64,000 nt of DNA from Massilia eurypsychrophila. GTDB taxonomy: Bacteria; Pseudomonadota; Gammaproteobacteria; Burkholderiales; Burkholderiaceae_D. Numbering within the stretch: the stretch's first letter is position 1; each line of letters opens with the position of its first letter. The notes below the pieces were generated by a model. It made no database searches and was not told where the DNA came from. It saw nothing but the letters and a program-made list of their open reading frames with translations. The stretch lies in assembly GCF_002760655.1 (NCBI RefSeq), contig NZ_PDOC01000004.1, positions 62,001 to 126,000 of the forward strand. Reading direction: 5' to 3'. The position numbers and the translations under genes were made by a program. Shown here one piece after another: positions 45,906 to 54,211 of this stretch.

Positions 45906-46253
45906 CAGGCGCTGCCGCGGCGGCCGGATTGGACCATCCGCTTCAGGCCCGGCCACTGCTGCTGCCAGAAGCGGTGTTGCCGAACGTATGGAAGTTGCGG
46001 GCGACATGCGCGCTTGCGGCGCCGGCGATCGAAGCGCGGCAAAGGACGGCCGAGGCGAGCCGGAGAATACTGCGCAGCATGGGAGTTTTCAGGTTAGGAA
46101 GCATATGGATATTCTACGTGGGAAATGCGCTGCCGGTACGTCCAGCACGTCAACGCTGCCGCTGCCACAGCACCGCTGACACGGGGTCGCATAGCGCTTT
46201 GACACGTCATGCACTACAATTCTCCAACACTCCCTGATCAAGAAAGAAACATC
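45906..46253. other. Divergent intergenic region between EI24 and FKBP genes
   Basis: 348 bp. The left part (to 46007) may be coding if the longer EI24 start is used. The right part holds a TACAAT hexamer at 46215-46220, 33 nt before the FKBP start codon, a plausible -10 box. TTGACA at 46199-46204 is only 10 nt upstream of it and therefore too close to be its -35. Confidence 0.5.
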
Positions 46254-46610
46254 ATGTCTACAATTACAACCGATTCCGGACTGCAGTACGAAGACACCAT
46301 CGTCGGCGATGGCGCCGAGGCGAAAGCCGGCCAGCACGTGACGGTGCACTACACCGGCTGGCTGCGCAATGACGACGGCACAACCGGCGCCAAGTTCGAT
46401 TCGAGCAAGGACCGCAACGACCCGTTCCAGTTTTCGCTCGGCGGCGGCCAGGTCATCAAGGGCTGGGACGAAGGCGTGCAGGGCATGAAGGTCGGCGGCG
46501 CGCGCCGCCTGACGATTCCGGCCAGCTTGGGCTATGGCGCTCGCGGCGCCGGCGGCGTCATTCCGGGCAATGCCACCCTGATCTTCGACGTCGAACTGCT
46601 GGCAGTTTAA
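46254..46610 (+). CDS. FKBP-type peptidyl-prolyl isomerase
   Basis: 118 residues from ATG at 46254, with AAGAAAG upstream. It is a single cytoplasmic FKBP domain: GQHVTVHYTGWL, FSLGGGQVIKGWDEGVQGMKVGGARRLTIP (quoted here in the pieces FSLGGGQVIKGWDEG and MKVGGARRLTIP) and LGYGARGAGGVIPGNATLIFDVELL. It speeds up cis-trans isomerisation of proline bonds. No signal peptide is present. It is followed 29 bp later by the acyl-CoA-binding protein gene, with which it may be co-transcribed. Confidence 0.95.
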   Translation: MSTITTDSGLQYEDTIVGDGAEAKAGQHVTVHYTGWLRNDDGTTGAKFDSSKDRNDPFQFSLGGGQVIKGWDEGVQGMKVGGARRLTIPASLGYGARGAGGVIPGNATLIFDVELLAV

Positions 46611-46639
46611 GTTCCTTTTTCAGCCCACAGGAGTTTCAT

Positions 46640-46897
46640 ATGAGCTTGCAAGAACAGTTTGCCCAGGCACAGGCCGATTCGAAGAATCTGCCTGAGCGTC
46701 CCGACAACATGACGATGCTGAAGATCTACGGACTGTACAAGCAGGCCTCGAGCGGCGACGCCACCGGCGAGCGCCCTGGCTTTACCGACATGATCGGCCG
46801 CGCCAAGTTCGATGCCTGGGACGGTTTCAAGGGCACGTCGAAGGACGACGCGATGCAGCAGTACGTCGACCTGATCGAAGAGCTCAAGGACGAGTAA
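46640..46897 (+). CDS. Acyl-CoA-binding protein
   Basis: 85 residues, typical length for ACBP. AGGAG precedes the ATG. The four-helix ACBP pattern is visible: LKIYGLYKQASSGD (Tyr30 and Lys34 positions contact the CoA), then PGFTDMIGRAKFDAWDGFKG, here split at MIGRAKFDAW and GFKG. It binds medium- and long-chain acyl-CoA in the cytoplasm and may buffer acyl-CoA pools. It is near PHB-related genes, which may fit fatty acid or polymer metabolism. Confidence 0.95.
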   Translation: MSLQEQFAQAQADSKNLPERPDNMTMLKIYGLYKQASSGDATGERPGFTDMIGRAKFDAWDGFKGTSKDDAMQQYVDLIEELKDE

Positions 46898-46913
46898 AGC
46901 AGGCGCCAACCCA

Positions 46914-46950
46914 GGGGTCTGACCGGATTTTTCTTTTACGGTCTGACCCC
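46914..46950. repeat. GGGGTCTGACC palindrome, copy 1
   Basis: Arms GGGGTCTGACCG and CGGTCTGACCCC around a 13-nt T-rich loop, in the gap after the acyl-CoA-binding protein gene. It resembles the GGTCNGACC short repeats seen between genes in some Betaproteobacteria. A second copy is at 49192-49218. It could also terminate transcription. Confidence 0.6.
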
Positions 46951-46975
46951 GATTTAGTTGACGCTCGCACCGCCG

Positions 46976-47251
46976 CTACGCAAACACCTTGCGCATCTTG
47001 TCGGCCACCTTCGTCTCGATGGCCGCCGAAAACGCGCTCATCGGGAATCCCAGCGTGATCGCCATCTCGGCGCGCTGTCCCTGCAAGGTCAGCGCGCCCT
47101 CGACGCCGCTGCGCCCGAACTTCAACACGTCGCCATCCCACTTGCATGCCAACTGATAATCGCCGGCCAGCTTGTCGGCCACCTGTTGCGCCGCCGCGCG
47201 CGCCTGCTCCTGGCTCAGGCTGTGCGCCTGAACGATACTGATCTGCGCCAT
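46976..47251 (-). CDS. Polyhydroxyalkanoic acid system family protein
   Basis: 91 residues resembling the PHA granule-associated family TIGR02610: ISIVQAHSLSQEQARAAAQQ, DYQLACKWDGDVLKFGRSGVEG and ALTLQGQRAEMAITLGFPMSAF (shown in parts). It is a small cytoplasmic protein found with PHA synthesis genes. The exact function is unknown. It is convergent with the acyl-CoA-binding protein gene and divergent from the M4-like protease gene. An intracellular PHB depolymerase is encoded about 3 kb away. Confidence 0.85.
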   Translation of the reverse strand: MAQISIVQAHSLSQEQARAAAQQVADKLAGDYQLACKWDGDVLKFGRSGVEGALTLQGQRAEMAITLGFPMSAFSAAIETKVADKMRKVFA

Positions 47252-47391
47252 CTGCTGCTTTCTGTCTGTTTCCGAGTAGCGCGCATTTTATCGCACCGGC
47301 AGCGCTTATTGACGAGCATCAAACAGGGCAAGCGCGCATGGCGCGACTATTTCCTTCGGCAAACACCGCGTTTTTCGAAGGAGAACTGCAG

Positions 47392-48882
47392 ATGAACCCA
47401 CGCGACACCCTGCCCGACGACCCGCTGGCCGAGCGCACCGACGCGCCCGTCAGCTACGTCCCTACCCCCAGCGCGGCCTACCGCCAGCACCGCAAGGCGG
47501 CCCAGCTGCTCGACGAGCCGGGCCAGCCGCGCGGCGACGGCGAGCCGGCGCCGCCGGTGCCGCTGCCGTTCGCCTTCGGCGCGCGCGTGCTGATGTGGAA
47601 GCAGGATCCGTCGGTGAGCGAAATCGGCACCCGCAAGGCGTTCCTGCCAGGCATTGTGCTCGACGGCCCGCGCGACGCCCGCATTGTCTCTGGCGACCCG
47701 GGCATCGCGCCGGTCAGCCCGAACGCGTTCGGCGACTTCATCAGCATGCCCGACACGCCGCAGTTCAACGCCGTCCACACCTTCGCGGTGGTGCGCCAGA
47801 CGCTGACGATGTACCAGCGCGCGCTGTCGGCCGCCGGCGCCGACATGCCGCTGCCGTGGCAATGGAACAGCAGCGTCGACACCGCGCCGCTGCAGATCTT
47901 CCCGTACGGGCTGCCGAACGTGATGAACGCGTTCTACAGCCGCTCGCAGTGCTGCCTGAAGTTCGGCGACTTCGTCCCCAGCGGGCAGGACGCGCGGGTA
48001 TTTACCTGCCGCTCGTTCGACATCGTCTCGCACGAGACGGCGCACGCCGTGCTCGACGGCCTCAAGCCCGACTGGCTCGGCGCCGACAACCCGCCGCAGA
48101 CGGGCGGACTGCACGAGGCGTTTGGCGACCTGACGGCGATTTTCCTGGCGCTGTCGCAGCTCGACCAGTGCGAGGCGGTCATCGCCCAGACCAAGGCGCG
48201 GCTGCACGACAAGACCTTTTTGGCCGACATCGCCGAGCAGTTCGGCCTGGCGCTGGGCGGCTCCACCGGCCTGCGCAACGCCGACAACGAGCTCACGCTG
48301 GCCGACGCCGGCACCCAGGTGCACGCGCTGTCGCAGGTGTTCACCGGCGCCATCTACGACATCCTGGCCGACCAGTTCGCGCTCGAACGCGACCCGGCGC
48401 TGCGCGACGACGCGCTGGTGCTGCACGAAGTGGGCTGCTACCTGCGCGGACTGCTGCTGCGCGCGCTGGTGGCCGCGCCCGACGTCGCCGCCACCTATCC
48501 CGACGTGGTCAACCAGATGCTGCGCCTGACAGCCGAAGACGGCAAGCCGGTCACCTACCGCGACAGCATCCGCCACCGCTTCACACTGCGCCAGGTGGTG
48601 GAGACGCCGGCGCCGCTGGCCGACGACGACCGCGATCCGCTCGAATGCCTGCCCGGCGTGCAGGATCCGCCCGGCGCCGTGCAGGACCGGCGCGCCTGCT
48701 GCGGCACGATGAACCTGGCCGAGTACTACAACCTCGAACATGTGCTCGCGGCCGAGTCGCAGGCGCTGGCGCGCTGGTGCGCCGAGCACGGCCGCAACCG
48801 CGCGCCCGTGCCGGCCGTCGTGCCGGCCGTCGTGCCGGACGACATGCTGTCCGCGCTGCCCCTTCCGGCCAGGCTGCGCTAA
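47392..48882 (+). CDS. M4-like (protealysin-type) metalloprotease, no signal peptide
   Basis: 496 residues from ATG at 47392, with AAGGAGA 7 nt upstream. Zinc-protease elements of the thermolysin family are complete: HETAH (H214, E215, H218), the third zinc ligand E242 in GGLHEAFGDL, and the transition-state His311 in VHALSQVF. The N-terminal 90 residues are Pro-rich and have no signal peptide or recognised propeptide, so it should be cytoplasmic or use a non-classical route. It is longer and more divergent than protealysin. The next gene, 4 bp downstream, encodes an emfourin-like inhibitor. Confidence 0.85.
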   Translation: MNPRDTLPDDPLAERTDAPVSYVPTPSAAYRQHRKAAQLLDEPGQPRGDGEPAPPVPLPFAFGARVLMWKQDPSVSEIGTRKAFLPGIVLDGPRDARIVSGDPGIAPVSPNAFGDFISMPDTPQFNAVHTFAVVRQTLTMYQRALSAAGADMPLPWQWNSSVDTAPLQIFPYGLPNVMNAFYSRSQCCLKFGDFVPSGQDARVFTCRSFDIVSHETAHAVLDGLKPDWLGADNPPQTGGLHEAFGDLTAIFLALSQLDQCEAVIAQTKARLHDKTFLADIAEQFGLALGGSTGLRNADNELTLADAGTQVHALSQVFTGAIYDILADQFALERDPALRDDALVLHEVGCYLRGLLLRALVAAPDVAATYPDVVNQMLRLTAEDGKPVTYRDSIRHRFTLRQVVETPAPLADDDRDPLECLPGVQDPPGAVQDRRACCGTMNLAEYYNLEHVLAAESQALARWCAEHGRNRAPVPAVVPAVVPDDMLSALPLPARLR

Positions 48883-48886
48883 TATC

Positions 48887-49174
48887 ATGGCCATGAAGAT
48901 CACGGCCACCGGCGGCGGCGGCTTTAGCGGCCGCGCCGAACACTACGAGCTCGACACTGGGCGAATCGAGCAGGGGGCGGCGCTCGAAGCGCTGCTGCGC
49001 GACCTCGATTTCTTCGCCGCCGCGCCGCCGCAGCCGGTCGGCGCCGACATTGGCCGCTGGGCCATCACGGTCGCCGACGGCGCGCGCGAACACACCGTCC
49101 GCTTCGCCGAGGACGGCAGCGCCGATTCGGCGCCGTGGCAGTCGCTGCTGTCGCAATTGCGCAATCTGGCGTGA
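48887..49174 (+). CDS. Emfourin-like M4 protease inhibitor
   Basis: 95 residues from ATG at 48887; ATG at 48893 is an alternative. The sequence begins MAMKITATGGGGFSGRAEHYEL, of which the KITATGGGGFSG part is the recognisable N-terminal block of emfourin (protealysin inhibitor), and then has DLDFFAAAPPQPVGADIGRW. In Serratia, emfourin is encoded next to protealysin and inhibits it tightly. Here it lies 4 bp after the M4-like protease gene, so both are translated together. This supports a self-protection role (inference from family and context). Confidence 0.8.
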   Translation: MAMKITATGGGGFSGRAEHYELDTGRIEQGAALEALLRDLDFFAAAPPQPVGADIGRWAITVADGAREHTVRFAEDGSADSAPWQSLLSQLRNLA

Positions 49175-49191
49175 AAGCCGGCAGCCGCACC

Positions 49192-49218
49192 GGGGTCTGA
49201 CTCCATGCGGTCAGACCC
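49192..49218. repeat. GGGTCTGA palindrome, copy 2
   Basis: GGGTCTGA and TCAGACCC arms 10 nt apart, just after the inhibitor gene. It shares the GGTCTGA core with the repeat at 46914-46950, so the two copies bracket the PHA-system gene and the protease-inhibitor pair. Confidence 0.65.
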
Positions 49219-49269
49219 GAAACCGCCCAGAGCTCACATATGCTTATGCGGATTGTGTATGACTCGCAT

Positions 49270-49298
49270 TTGTGGGAATAAGCGAATTGCCTTAAAAT
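49270..49298 (+). promoter_or_regulatory. Candidate sigma-70 promoter of fdxA
   Basis: TTGTGG at 49270-49275 and TAAAAT at 49293-49298 with a 17-nt spacer. It would give a leader of about 60 nt before the fdxA ATG. Confidence 0.55.
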
Positions 49299-49364
49299 AC
49301 AGTGCTTTGCCAAGGTTGGCGGAACTCCTGCGCCACTGAGCAACACTTCATTGATAGGACTGTT

Positions 49365-49688
49365 ATGACCCACGTTGTCACCGAATCATGCATCAGCTGT
49401 CGATACACCGATTGCGTCGATGTATGCCCGGTTGATTGTTTCCGGGAAGGCCCGAATTTTCTGACGATCGATCCGGACGAGTGCATCGATTGCGCGGTCT
49501 GCGTGGCGGAGTGCCCGGTCAACGCGATCTTCGCGGAAGAAGACGTGCCGGCCGACCAGGTTGCTTTCATCAAAATTAACGTTGACCTGGCGCGCGCCTG
49601 GCCGTCGATCACCAAGACCAAGGCGGCCCTGCCTGACGCGGACAAGTGGAAAGACGTCAAGGACAAGATGGACCAGCTGATCCGCTAG
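49365..49688 (+). CDS. fdxA: Seven-iron ferredoxin FdxA
   Basis: 107 residues from ATG at 49365, with ATAGGA upstream. The first cluster region is CISCRYTDCVDVCPVDCF and the second is CIDCAVCVAECPVNAIF, the 3Fe-4S plus 4Fe-4S pattern of 7Fe ferredoxins. The C-terminal 45-residue extension (WPSITKTKAALPDADKW) is typical of FdxA. It is a cytoplasmic electron carrier whose partner is not evident here. It has its own promoter and is followed by a strong hairpin. Confidence 0.96.
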   Translation: MTHVVTESCISCRYTDCVDVCPVDCFREGPNFLTIDPDECIDCAVCVAECPVNAIFAEEDVPADQVAFIKINVDLARAWPSITKTKAALPDADKWKDVKDKMDQLIR

Positions 49689-49740
49689 CGTGCCCGGCCG
49701 CCACGCGGCGGTGTTTCATCCACAGTATCCTTACTATCCG

Positions 49741-49764
49741 CGTTGCCGGGCCACCCCGGCAACG
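49741..49764 (+). terminator. Perfect hairpin after fdxA
   Basis: CGTTGCCGGG CCAC CCCGGCAACG, a 10-bp perfect stem with a 4-nt loop, 52 nt after the fdxA stop. No T run follows, so it is a probable 3'-end stabiliser or a factor-dependent terminator. Confidence 0.55.
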
Positions 49765-50000
49765 CATCTGCATCCATTCCCGGCGCCCGCGCGCCGCGGC
49801 CTCGACCAGCTCCCCGCCGACACCCGATATTGCACTGATCACGTTCCGTTTCCGCTGCGTCACAAACGCGCGCGGTTTTTTGCGCCTATGTTGGGCGCTG
49901 CACGGACGAGAGATCGCCTGGCGTGATACAAAGCGTGAATGGGGAAAAACTACCGGATGTCTGTGATCCACGTTAATCAATTGCTAAGTAGAACGGCAAA

Positions 50001-50031
50001 TTGCAGTACGGTGACCGGTATAGCCTATAAT
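50001..50031 (+). promoter_or_regulatory. Candidate sigma-70 promoter of phaZ
   Basis: A perfect TATAAT at 50026-50031 with TTGCAG at 50001-50006 as a possible -35, spaced 19 nt, slightly longer than ideal. The leader would be about 48 nt. Confidence 0.5.
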
Positions 50032-50085
50032 TAATTCACGGACCGCCGCATTAGCGGCGGCCAAGCAGCCCACGAAGGAACTTCC

Positions 50086-51321
50086 ATGCTCTACCAATTG
50101 CACGAGATGCAACGTTCATTCCTGACCCCCATGATGCAATGGGCAGAAGCATCCTCGAAACTGTTTTCGAACCCGGTCTCGCCCTTCGCGCACACCCCGT
50201 TTTCCCAGCGTATCGCCGCGGGATACGAGCTGATGTACCGCCTCGGCAAGGATTACGAGAAGCCGGCTTTCGACATCGGCAGCACCCTTGTCGCCGGCGA
50301 AACGGTGGGCATCATGGAGCGCACCGTCGTCACGCGCCCATTCTGCCGCCTGCTGCACTTCAAGAAAGACCTCAGCGACAAGCAGATCGCCAAGCTGGCT
50401 CAGCCGAAAGTGTTGCTGGTCGCGCCATTGTCGGGCCACCACTCGACCTTGCTGCGCGACACCGTGCGCGGCTTGCTGCACGAGCATGACGTCTACATCA
50501 CCGACTGGACCGATGCGCGCATGGTGGCGGCGTCGGAAGGCCCGTTCCACCTCGACGACTACATCTATTACGTGCAGGATTTCATCCGCCTGCTGGCGCC
50601 TGACCTGCACGTCATTTCCGTGTGCCAGCCGACGGTGCCGGTGCTGGCCGCCATTTCGCTGATGGCCAGCGCCAACGATCCGCAGCTGCCAAAAACGATG
50701 ACGATGATGGGCGGCCCGATCGATCCGCGCAAGTCGCCGACCGCGGTCAACGACCTGGCCGTCGAAAAGCCGTTCTCGTGGTTCGAGAACACGGTGATCT
50801 ACGCGGTGCCGGGCAACTACCCCGGTTTTGGCCGCAAGGTCTATCCCGGCTTCCTGCAGCACGCCGGCTTCATCGCGATGAATCCTGGCCGCCACGCGCA
50901 GAGCCACCGCGAGTTCTACCAGCACCTGGTGCTGGGCGACGATGAGCCGGCCGAGAGCCATCGTCAGTTCTACAACGAGTACAACGCGGTGCTCGACATG
51001 CCGGCCGAGTACTACCTCGACACCATCAAGACGGTGTTCCAGGAACACCGCCTGCCGAAGGGCACGTGGGAAGTCGGCGGCCAGCTGGTGCGCCCGCAAG
51101 ACATCACGACGGTGGCGCTGTTTACGGTCGAGGGCGAGCTGGACGACATCTCCGGCGCCGGCCAGACCCAGGCCGCGCACGACCTGTGCACCGGCATCCC
51201 GGCCAACATGCAGCAGGACTACGTCGCCCCTGGCGCCGGCCACTACGGCATCTTCTCGGGCCGCCGCTGGCGCGAGACGATCTGCCCGAAGATCGGCGAG
51301 TTCATCAAGAAGCACGGCTGA
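50086..51321 (+). CDS. phaZ: Intracellular poly(3-hydroxybutyrate) depolymerase
   Basis: 411 residues, the usual length for PhaZ1-type enzymes. AAGGAAC precedes the ATG and there is no signal peptide. The lipase-like alpha/beta-hydrolase fold uses a Cys nucleophile, C180 in HVISVCQPTVPV, as known for Ralstonia PhaZ1. The C-terminal part has VEGELDDISG (acid position) and APGAGHYGIFSGRRW (catalytic His). It degrades PHB granules in the cytoplasm to hydroxybutyrate oligomers or monomers. It is followed by a strong terminator. Confidence 0.95.
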   Translation: MLYQLHEMQRSFLTPMMQWAEASSKLFSNPVSPFAHTPFSQRIAAGYELMYRLGKDYEKPAFDIGSTLVAGETVGIMERTVVTRPFCRLLHFKKDLSDKQIAKLAQPKVLLVAPLSGHHSTLLRDTVRGLLHEHDVYITDWTDARMVAASEGPFHLDDYIYYVQDFIRLLAPDLHVISVCQPTVPVLAAISLMASANDPQLPKTMTMMGGPIDPRKSPTAVNDLAVEKPFSWFENTVIYAVPGNYPGFGRKVYPGFLQHAGFIAMNPGRHAQSHREFYQHLVLGDDEPAESHRQFYNEYNAVLDMPAEYYLDTIKTVFQEHRLPKGTWEVGGQLVRPQDITTVALFTVEGELDDISGAGQTQAAHDLCTGIPANMQQDYVAPGAGHYGIFSGRRWRETICPKIGEFIKKHG

Positions 51322-51334
51322 TTCCATCAGCCGT

Positions 51335-51374
51335 AAAAAAAACGCCTCGCTGCTCATCCAGCGAGGCGTTTTTT
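51335..51374. terminator. Bidirectional terminator between phaZ and the natB-like gene
   Basis: AAAACGCCTCGCTG ctcatc CAGCGAGGCGTTTT with A/T runs on both sides, between the convergent phaZ and ABC permease genes. Confidence 0.92.
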
Positions 51375-51413
51375 ATTGGCCGCTCATTGTGCGTGCCCGG
51401 AGACGGCGCCGGC

Positions 51414-52610
51414 TCAGTCGCGGAACAGCACCTCTTCGCGGCTGAACCAGCGGCGGCAAAACGCCAGCAAGATGGCCGCCAGCAGCGTGCTGGAAAACAG
51501 GATCATCAGGAACTTCGGATAATCCATTGTCCCCTTGACGATCTCCTTCATCGCCAGCGCGATGTTGGTCAGCGGGACGGCCGACCATAACCAGGTCAGC
51601 TCCACGCCAGGGATCATCGCCACCATCATCGGCATGATTGCGATGATCATCATCGGCTGCATCATGCCGGCCGCTTCCTTGTAACTCTTGGCGTAGATCG
51701 ACATCGACAGCAAGATCGCGGCAAACATCGCCGCCGTCGGCACCAGCATCAGCGCGATCATGCCGAGGTCGCCGATGCTGATCGCCGCCACCACCGCCGC
51801 CAGCGCAGGGTCGAGCCGGCCGGAGTAAAAGCGCAGCAGCAAGCCAAGGCTGCTCACCATCAGCAGCGACGCCGCCAGCGCCACCGTAAACAGCACCAGG
51901 AACTTGCCCATCACCAGTTGCGAGCGCGACACCGGCGCCAGCAGCAGCGTCTCGAGCGTGCCGGCTTCCTTCTCGCCGGCGCCAATGTCGATCGCCGGAT
52001 ACATCCCCGCCATCAGGCACACGAAGATGAGCAGGTAAGGCAGCATGCCGCCCACCAGAGCGCCGATGCGCTCGCGCTGGTCGGCCGTCGAGCGCACGTC
52101 GATGGTGACCGGATTGAGGACGAAGGCGAGCTGCGGCGCGGTCAGCTTGAAGTCCGACAGCGCCTTGTCGCGCAAGGTCGCGTTGTATTGTTCGACCACC
52201 GCGTTGACACGCTTGCGGGTGATTTCGCCGGCGTCGGCGCTGTTGAAGTGCAGCTCGATGGCGGCCTGCTGGCTGGCGCCGATGGCGCCGGCGAATTGCG
52301 CCGGCACGTTCAGCGCCAGCTTGATGCGGTCGTCACCGATCGCGCCGCGGATGTCGCCGGCGCTACCGAGCTTCACTTCGCGGTAGCCGGCATCCCTGGC
52401 GAACAGCTCGGCCAGCGCCGGCGCATTCTGCGCACCGAAGATGGCGTACTTGATCTGCTCGGTGCGCGCCTTTTCGCTCAGCTTGCTCATCACCTGCGTC
52501 ATGCCAAAGCCGATCAGCGGCAAGGCGATAATCGGAATCAGGATCGTGAAAATCAGCGTCTTGCGGTCGCGCAGCAGCGAGCGCAGTTCCTTCAGGTAGA
52601 CGATCCACAT
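51414..52610 (-). CDS. ABC-2 type permease (NatB-like)
   Basis: 398 residues from ATG at 52610 ([19 protein letters not shown]). One N-terminal helix, a large extracytoplasmic domain (about 45-180), then five or six C-terminal helices. The motif GAGEKEAGTLETLLLAPVSR marks the NatB/YhgE-like ABC-2 permeases. NatB of Bacillus exports Na+, but many relatives export other compounds. The start codon overlaps the ATPase stop by 1 bp (TGATG), a translationally coupled pair. Confidence 0.85.
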   Translation of the reverse strand: MWIVYLKELRSLLRDRKTLIFTILIPIIALPLIGFGMTQVMSKLSEKARTEQIKYAIFGAQNAPALAELFARDAGYREVKLGSAGDIRGAIGDDRIKLALNVPAQFAGAIGASQQAAIELHFNSADAGEITRKRVNAVVEQYNATLRDKALSDFKLTAPQLAFVLNPVTIDVRSTADQRERIGALVGGMLPYLLIFVCLMAGMYPAIDIGAGEKEAGTLETLLLAPVSRSQLVMGKFLVLFTVALAASLLMVSSLGLLLRFYSGRLDPALAAVVAAISIGDLGMIALMLVPTAAMFAAILLSMSIYAKSYKEAAGMMQPMMIIAIMPMMVAMIPGVELTWLWSAVPLTNIALAMKEIVKGTMDYPKFLMILFSSTLLAAILLAFCRRWFSREEVLFRD

Positions 52611-53389
52611 CAGGCGGCACTCCTTTCGTTGATGACGCCGATGAACGCGTCGAAAATATCGCCGCCGCCCCGCTGGCGGAATGCACCCGTCGTATCGTTG
52701 AACACCGTGGTGCCGCCATTGATGACGCAGACGCGGTCGCACAGCTTGTCGACTTCGTGCAGATGGTGGGTCGAGAAGATCAGCGGAATCTGTCGCCGCT
52801 TGCAGTCGGCCATGAAGTCGAGCAGCACCTTCGCTGCCATGACGTCGAGGCCGCTGGTCGGTTCATCGAGAATGATGACCTTCGGATCGTGCACCACGGC
52901 GCGCGCGATCGAGCACTTCTGCTTCATGCCGGTCGACATCTCGTCGGTGCGCTTGTGGGCAAAGTCGTGCAGCTGCAACTGCTCGAACAGTTCGTCGCAG
53001 CGGCGCTGCAGGCGCGCTTCGTCCATGCCGTGCAGGCGGCCGAAATATTCGACGTTTTCGCGCCCGGTCAGGCGCCCGTACAAGCCGGTGGTGCCGGATA
53101 AAAACCCGATCTGGCGGCGCGCCTGCATCGGCTCGGCGACGATGTCGACGCCGTTGACGAAGGCGGTGCCCTGGTCGGGCTTGAGCGCGGTGGCCAGCAG
53201 GCGCAAGGTGGTGGTCTTGCCGGCGCCATTCGGGCCGAGCAAGCCCAGCACTTCGCCGGGCGCGCAATGAAAGCTGACGTCACGCACGGCCTGGAAATAG
53301 CCGTCGCCTTCGCGCGCATCGCGGCGCCTGGACGGATCCGATTTCTTCGCCTGGCGGAAGCGCTTGAACAGGTTTTTAACTTCAATCAT
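52610..53389 (-). CDS. ABC transporter ATPase (NatA-like)
   Basis: 259 residues from ATG at 53389 ([11 protein letters not shown]). Walker [10 protein letters not shown] (52-60), signature-like [14 protein letters not shown], Walker [13 protein letters not shown] and H-loop FSTHHL. The signature is STGMKQK instead of LSGGQ, as found in NatA-like ATPases. An insert rich in Lys/Arg follows strand 1 ([18 protein letters not shown]). It powers the permease encoded next to it. Confidence 0.9.
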   Translation of the reverse strand: MIEVKNLFKRFRQAKKSDPSRRRDAREGDGYFQAVRDVSFHCAPGEVLGLLGPNGAGKTTTLRLLATALKPDQGTAFVNGVDIVAEPMQARRQIGFLSGTTGLYGRLTGRENVEYFGRLHGMDEARLQRRCDELFEQLQLHDFAHKRTDEMSTGMKQKCSIARAVVHDPKVIILDEPTSGLDVMAAKVLLDFMADCKRRQIPLIFSTHHLHEVDKLCDRVCVINGGTTVFNDTTGAFRQRGGGDIFDAFIGVINERSAA

Positions 53390-53512
53390 CGAGTTTTCAC
53401 CATTGCAATAACGGAAAATAATTATAGCCCAGAGAGCAATCTTTCCAACCAACATCGTTACTTATATGCATTAACTTTTTGCCTTCTCCGCCACATCGGC
53501 TTTTGTCGGATA

Positions 53513-54211
53513 ATGGCGTTTTGCGCCGATAGAATCACCGTGACCAAGACCCTCGCCGACCTGATCGAAGACGTACTGCCGCAGACGCAATGCACCAAGT
53601 GCGGCTACGCGGCGTGCCGGCCGTATGCCGAAGCGATCGCCATTGGTGCCGCCGACATCAACCAGTGCCCGCCGGGCGGCATCGAGGGCGTGCGCCGCCT
53701 GGCCGCCGTCACCGGGCGCGCCGTCATCCCGATCAACCCGGTCAACGGCATCGAGCGTCCGCGCCCGGTCGCCTACATCGACGAGGAGCTGTGCATAGGC
53801 TGCACCCTGTGCATCCAGGCCTGTCCGGTCGACGCCATCGTCGGCGCGGCCAAGCAGATGCACACCGTGGTGCCGAGCCTGTGCACCGGCTGCGACCTGT
53901 GCGTGGCGCCCTGCCCGGTCGACTGCATCGTCATGTACCCGGTCACGGAGGACCTGACCGGCTGGGACGCCTGGTCGCAGCAGCAGGCCGACGCCGCCCG
54001 CGCGCGCCACGACCTGCGCAGCGCACGCTTGCTGCGCGAGCGCGACGAAAACGACGCCCGCCTGGCCGCCAAGGCGGTGGCCAAGATGCGCGACGTGACG
54101 GCCGAAGCGACCAACACGCCCGAACAACTGGCCGAGAAGGAGCGCAAGCGCGCCATCATCGCCGCCGCCATTGAACGCGCGCGCCTGAAGGCGCTGCCTT
54201 CCGCCGAATGA
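53513..54211 (+). CDS. rsxB: RsxB/RnfB-like iron-sulfur protein
   Basis: 232 residues from ATG at 53513; a GTG start at 53540 is also possible. The N-terminal 4Fe-4S domain has [16 protein letters not shown] and CPPGGIEG. Two 4Fe-4S ferredoxin domains follow ([16 protein letters not shown] and [16 protein letters not shown]), then a charged helical C-terminus. The membrane helix of standard RnfB is missing, so it is cytoplasmic. No rsxACDGE genes are present. nth overlaps by 4 bp, as in the rsx-nth order of E. coli. Confidence 0.88.
   Translation: MAFCADRITVTKTLADLIEDVLPQTQCTKCGYAACRPYAEAIAIGAADINQCPPGGIEGVRRLAAVTGRAVIPINPVNGIERPRPVAYIDEELCIGCTLCIQACPVDAIVGAAKQMHTVVPSLCTGCDLCVAPCPVDCIVMYPVTEDLTGWDAWSQQQADAARARHDLRSARLLRERDENDARLAAKAVAKMRDVTAEATNTPEQLAEKERKRAIIAAAIERARLKALPSAE

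Larger units (their letters stand above)
49689..50085. other. Intergenic region between fdxA and phaZ
   Basis: 397 bp without a convincing gene. It contains the fdxA hairpin on the left, a less GC-rich middle, and a candidate phaZ promoter on the right. Confidence 0.55.

Noticed and set aside
46199-46220. TTGACA and TACAAT before the FKBP gene as a promoter
   Set aside because: The two hexamers are only 10 nt apart, too close for a sigma-70 promoter; only TACAAT is kept as a possible -10.
53513-54211. Part of a complete Rnf electron-transport complex
   Set aside because: No rnfA, C, D, G or E genes are next to it and the membrane helix is missing.
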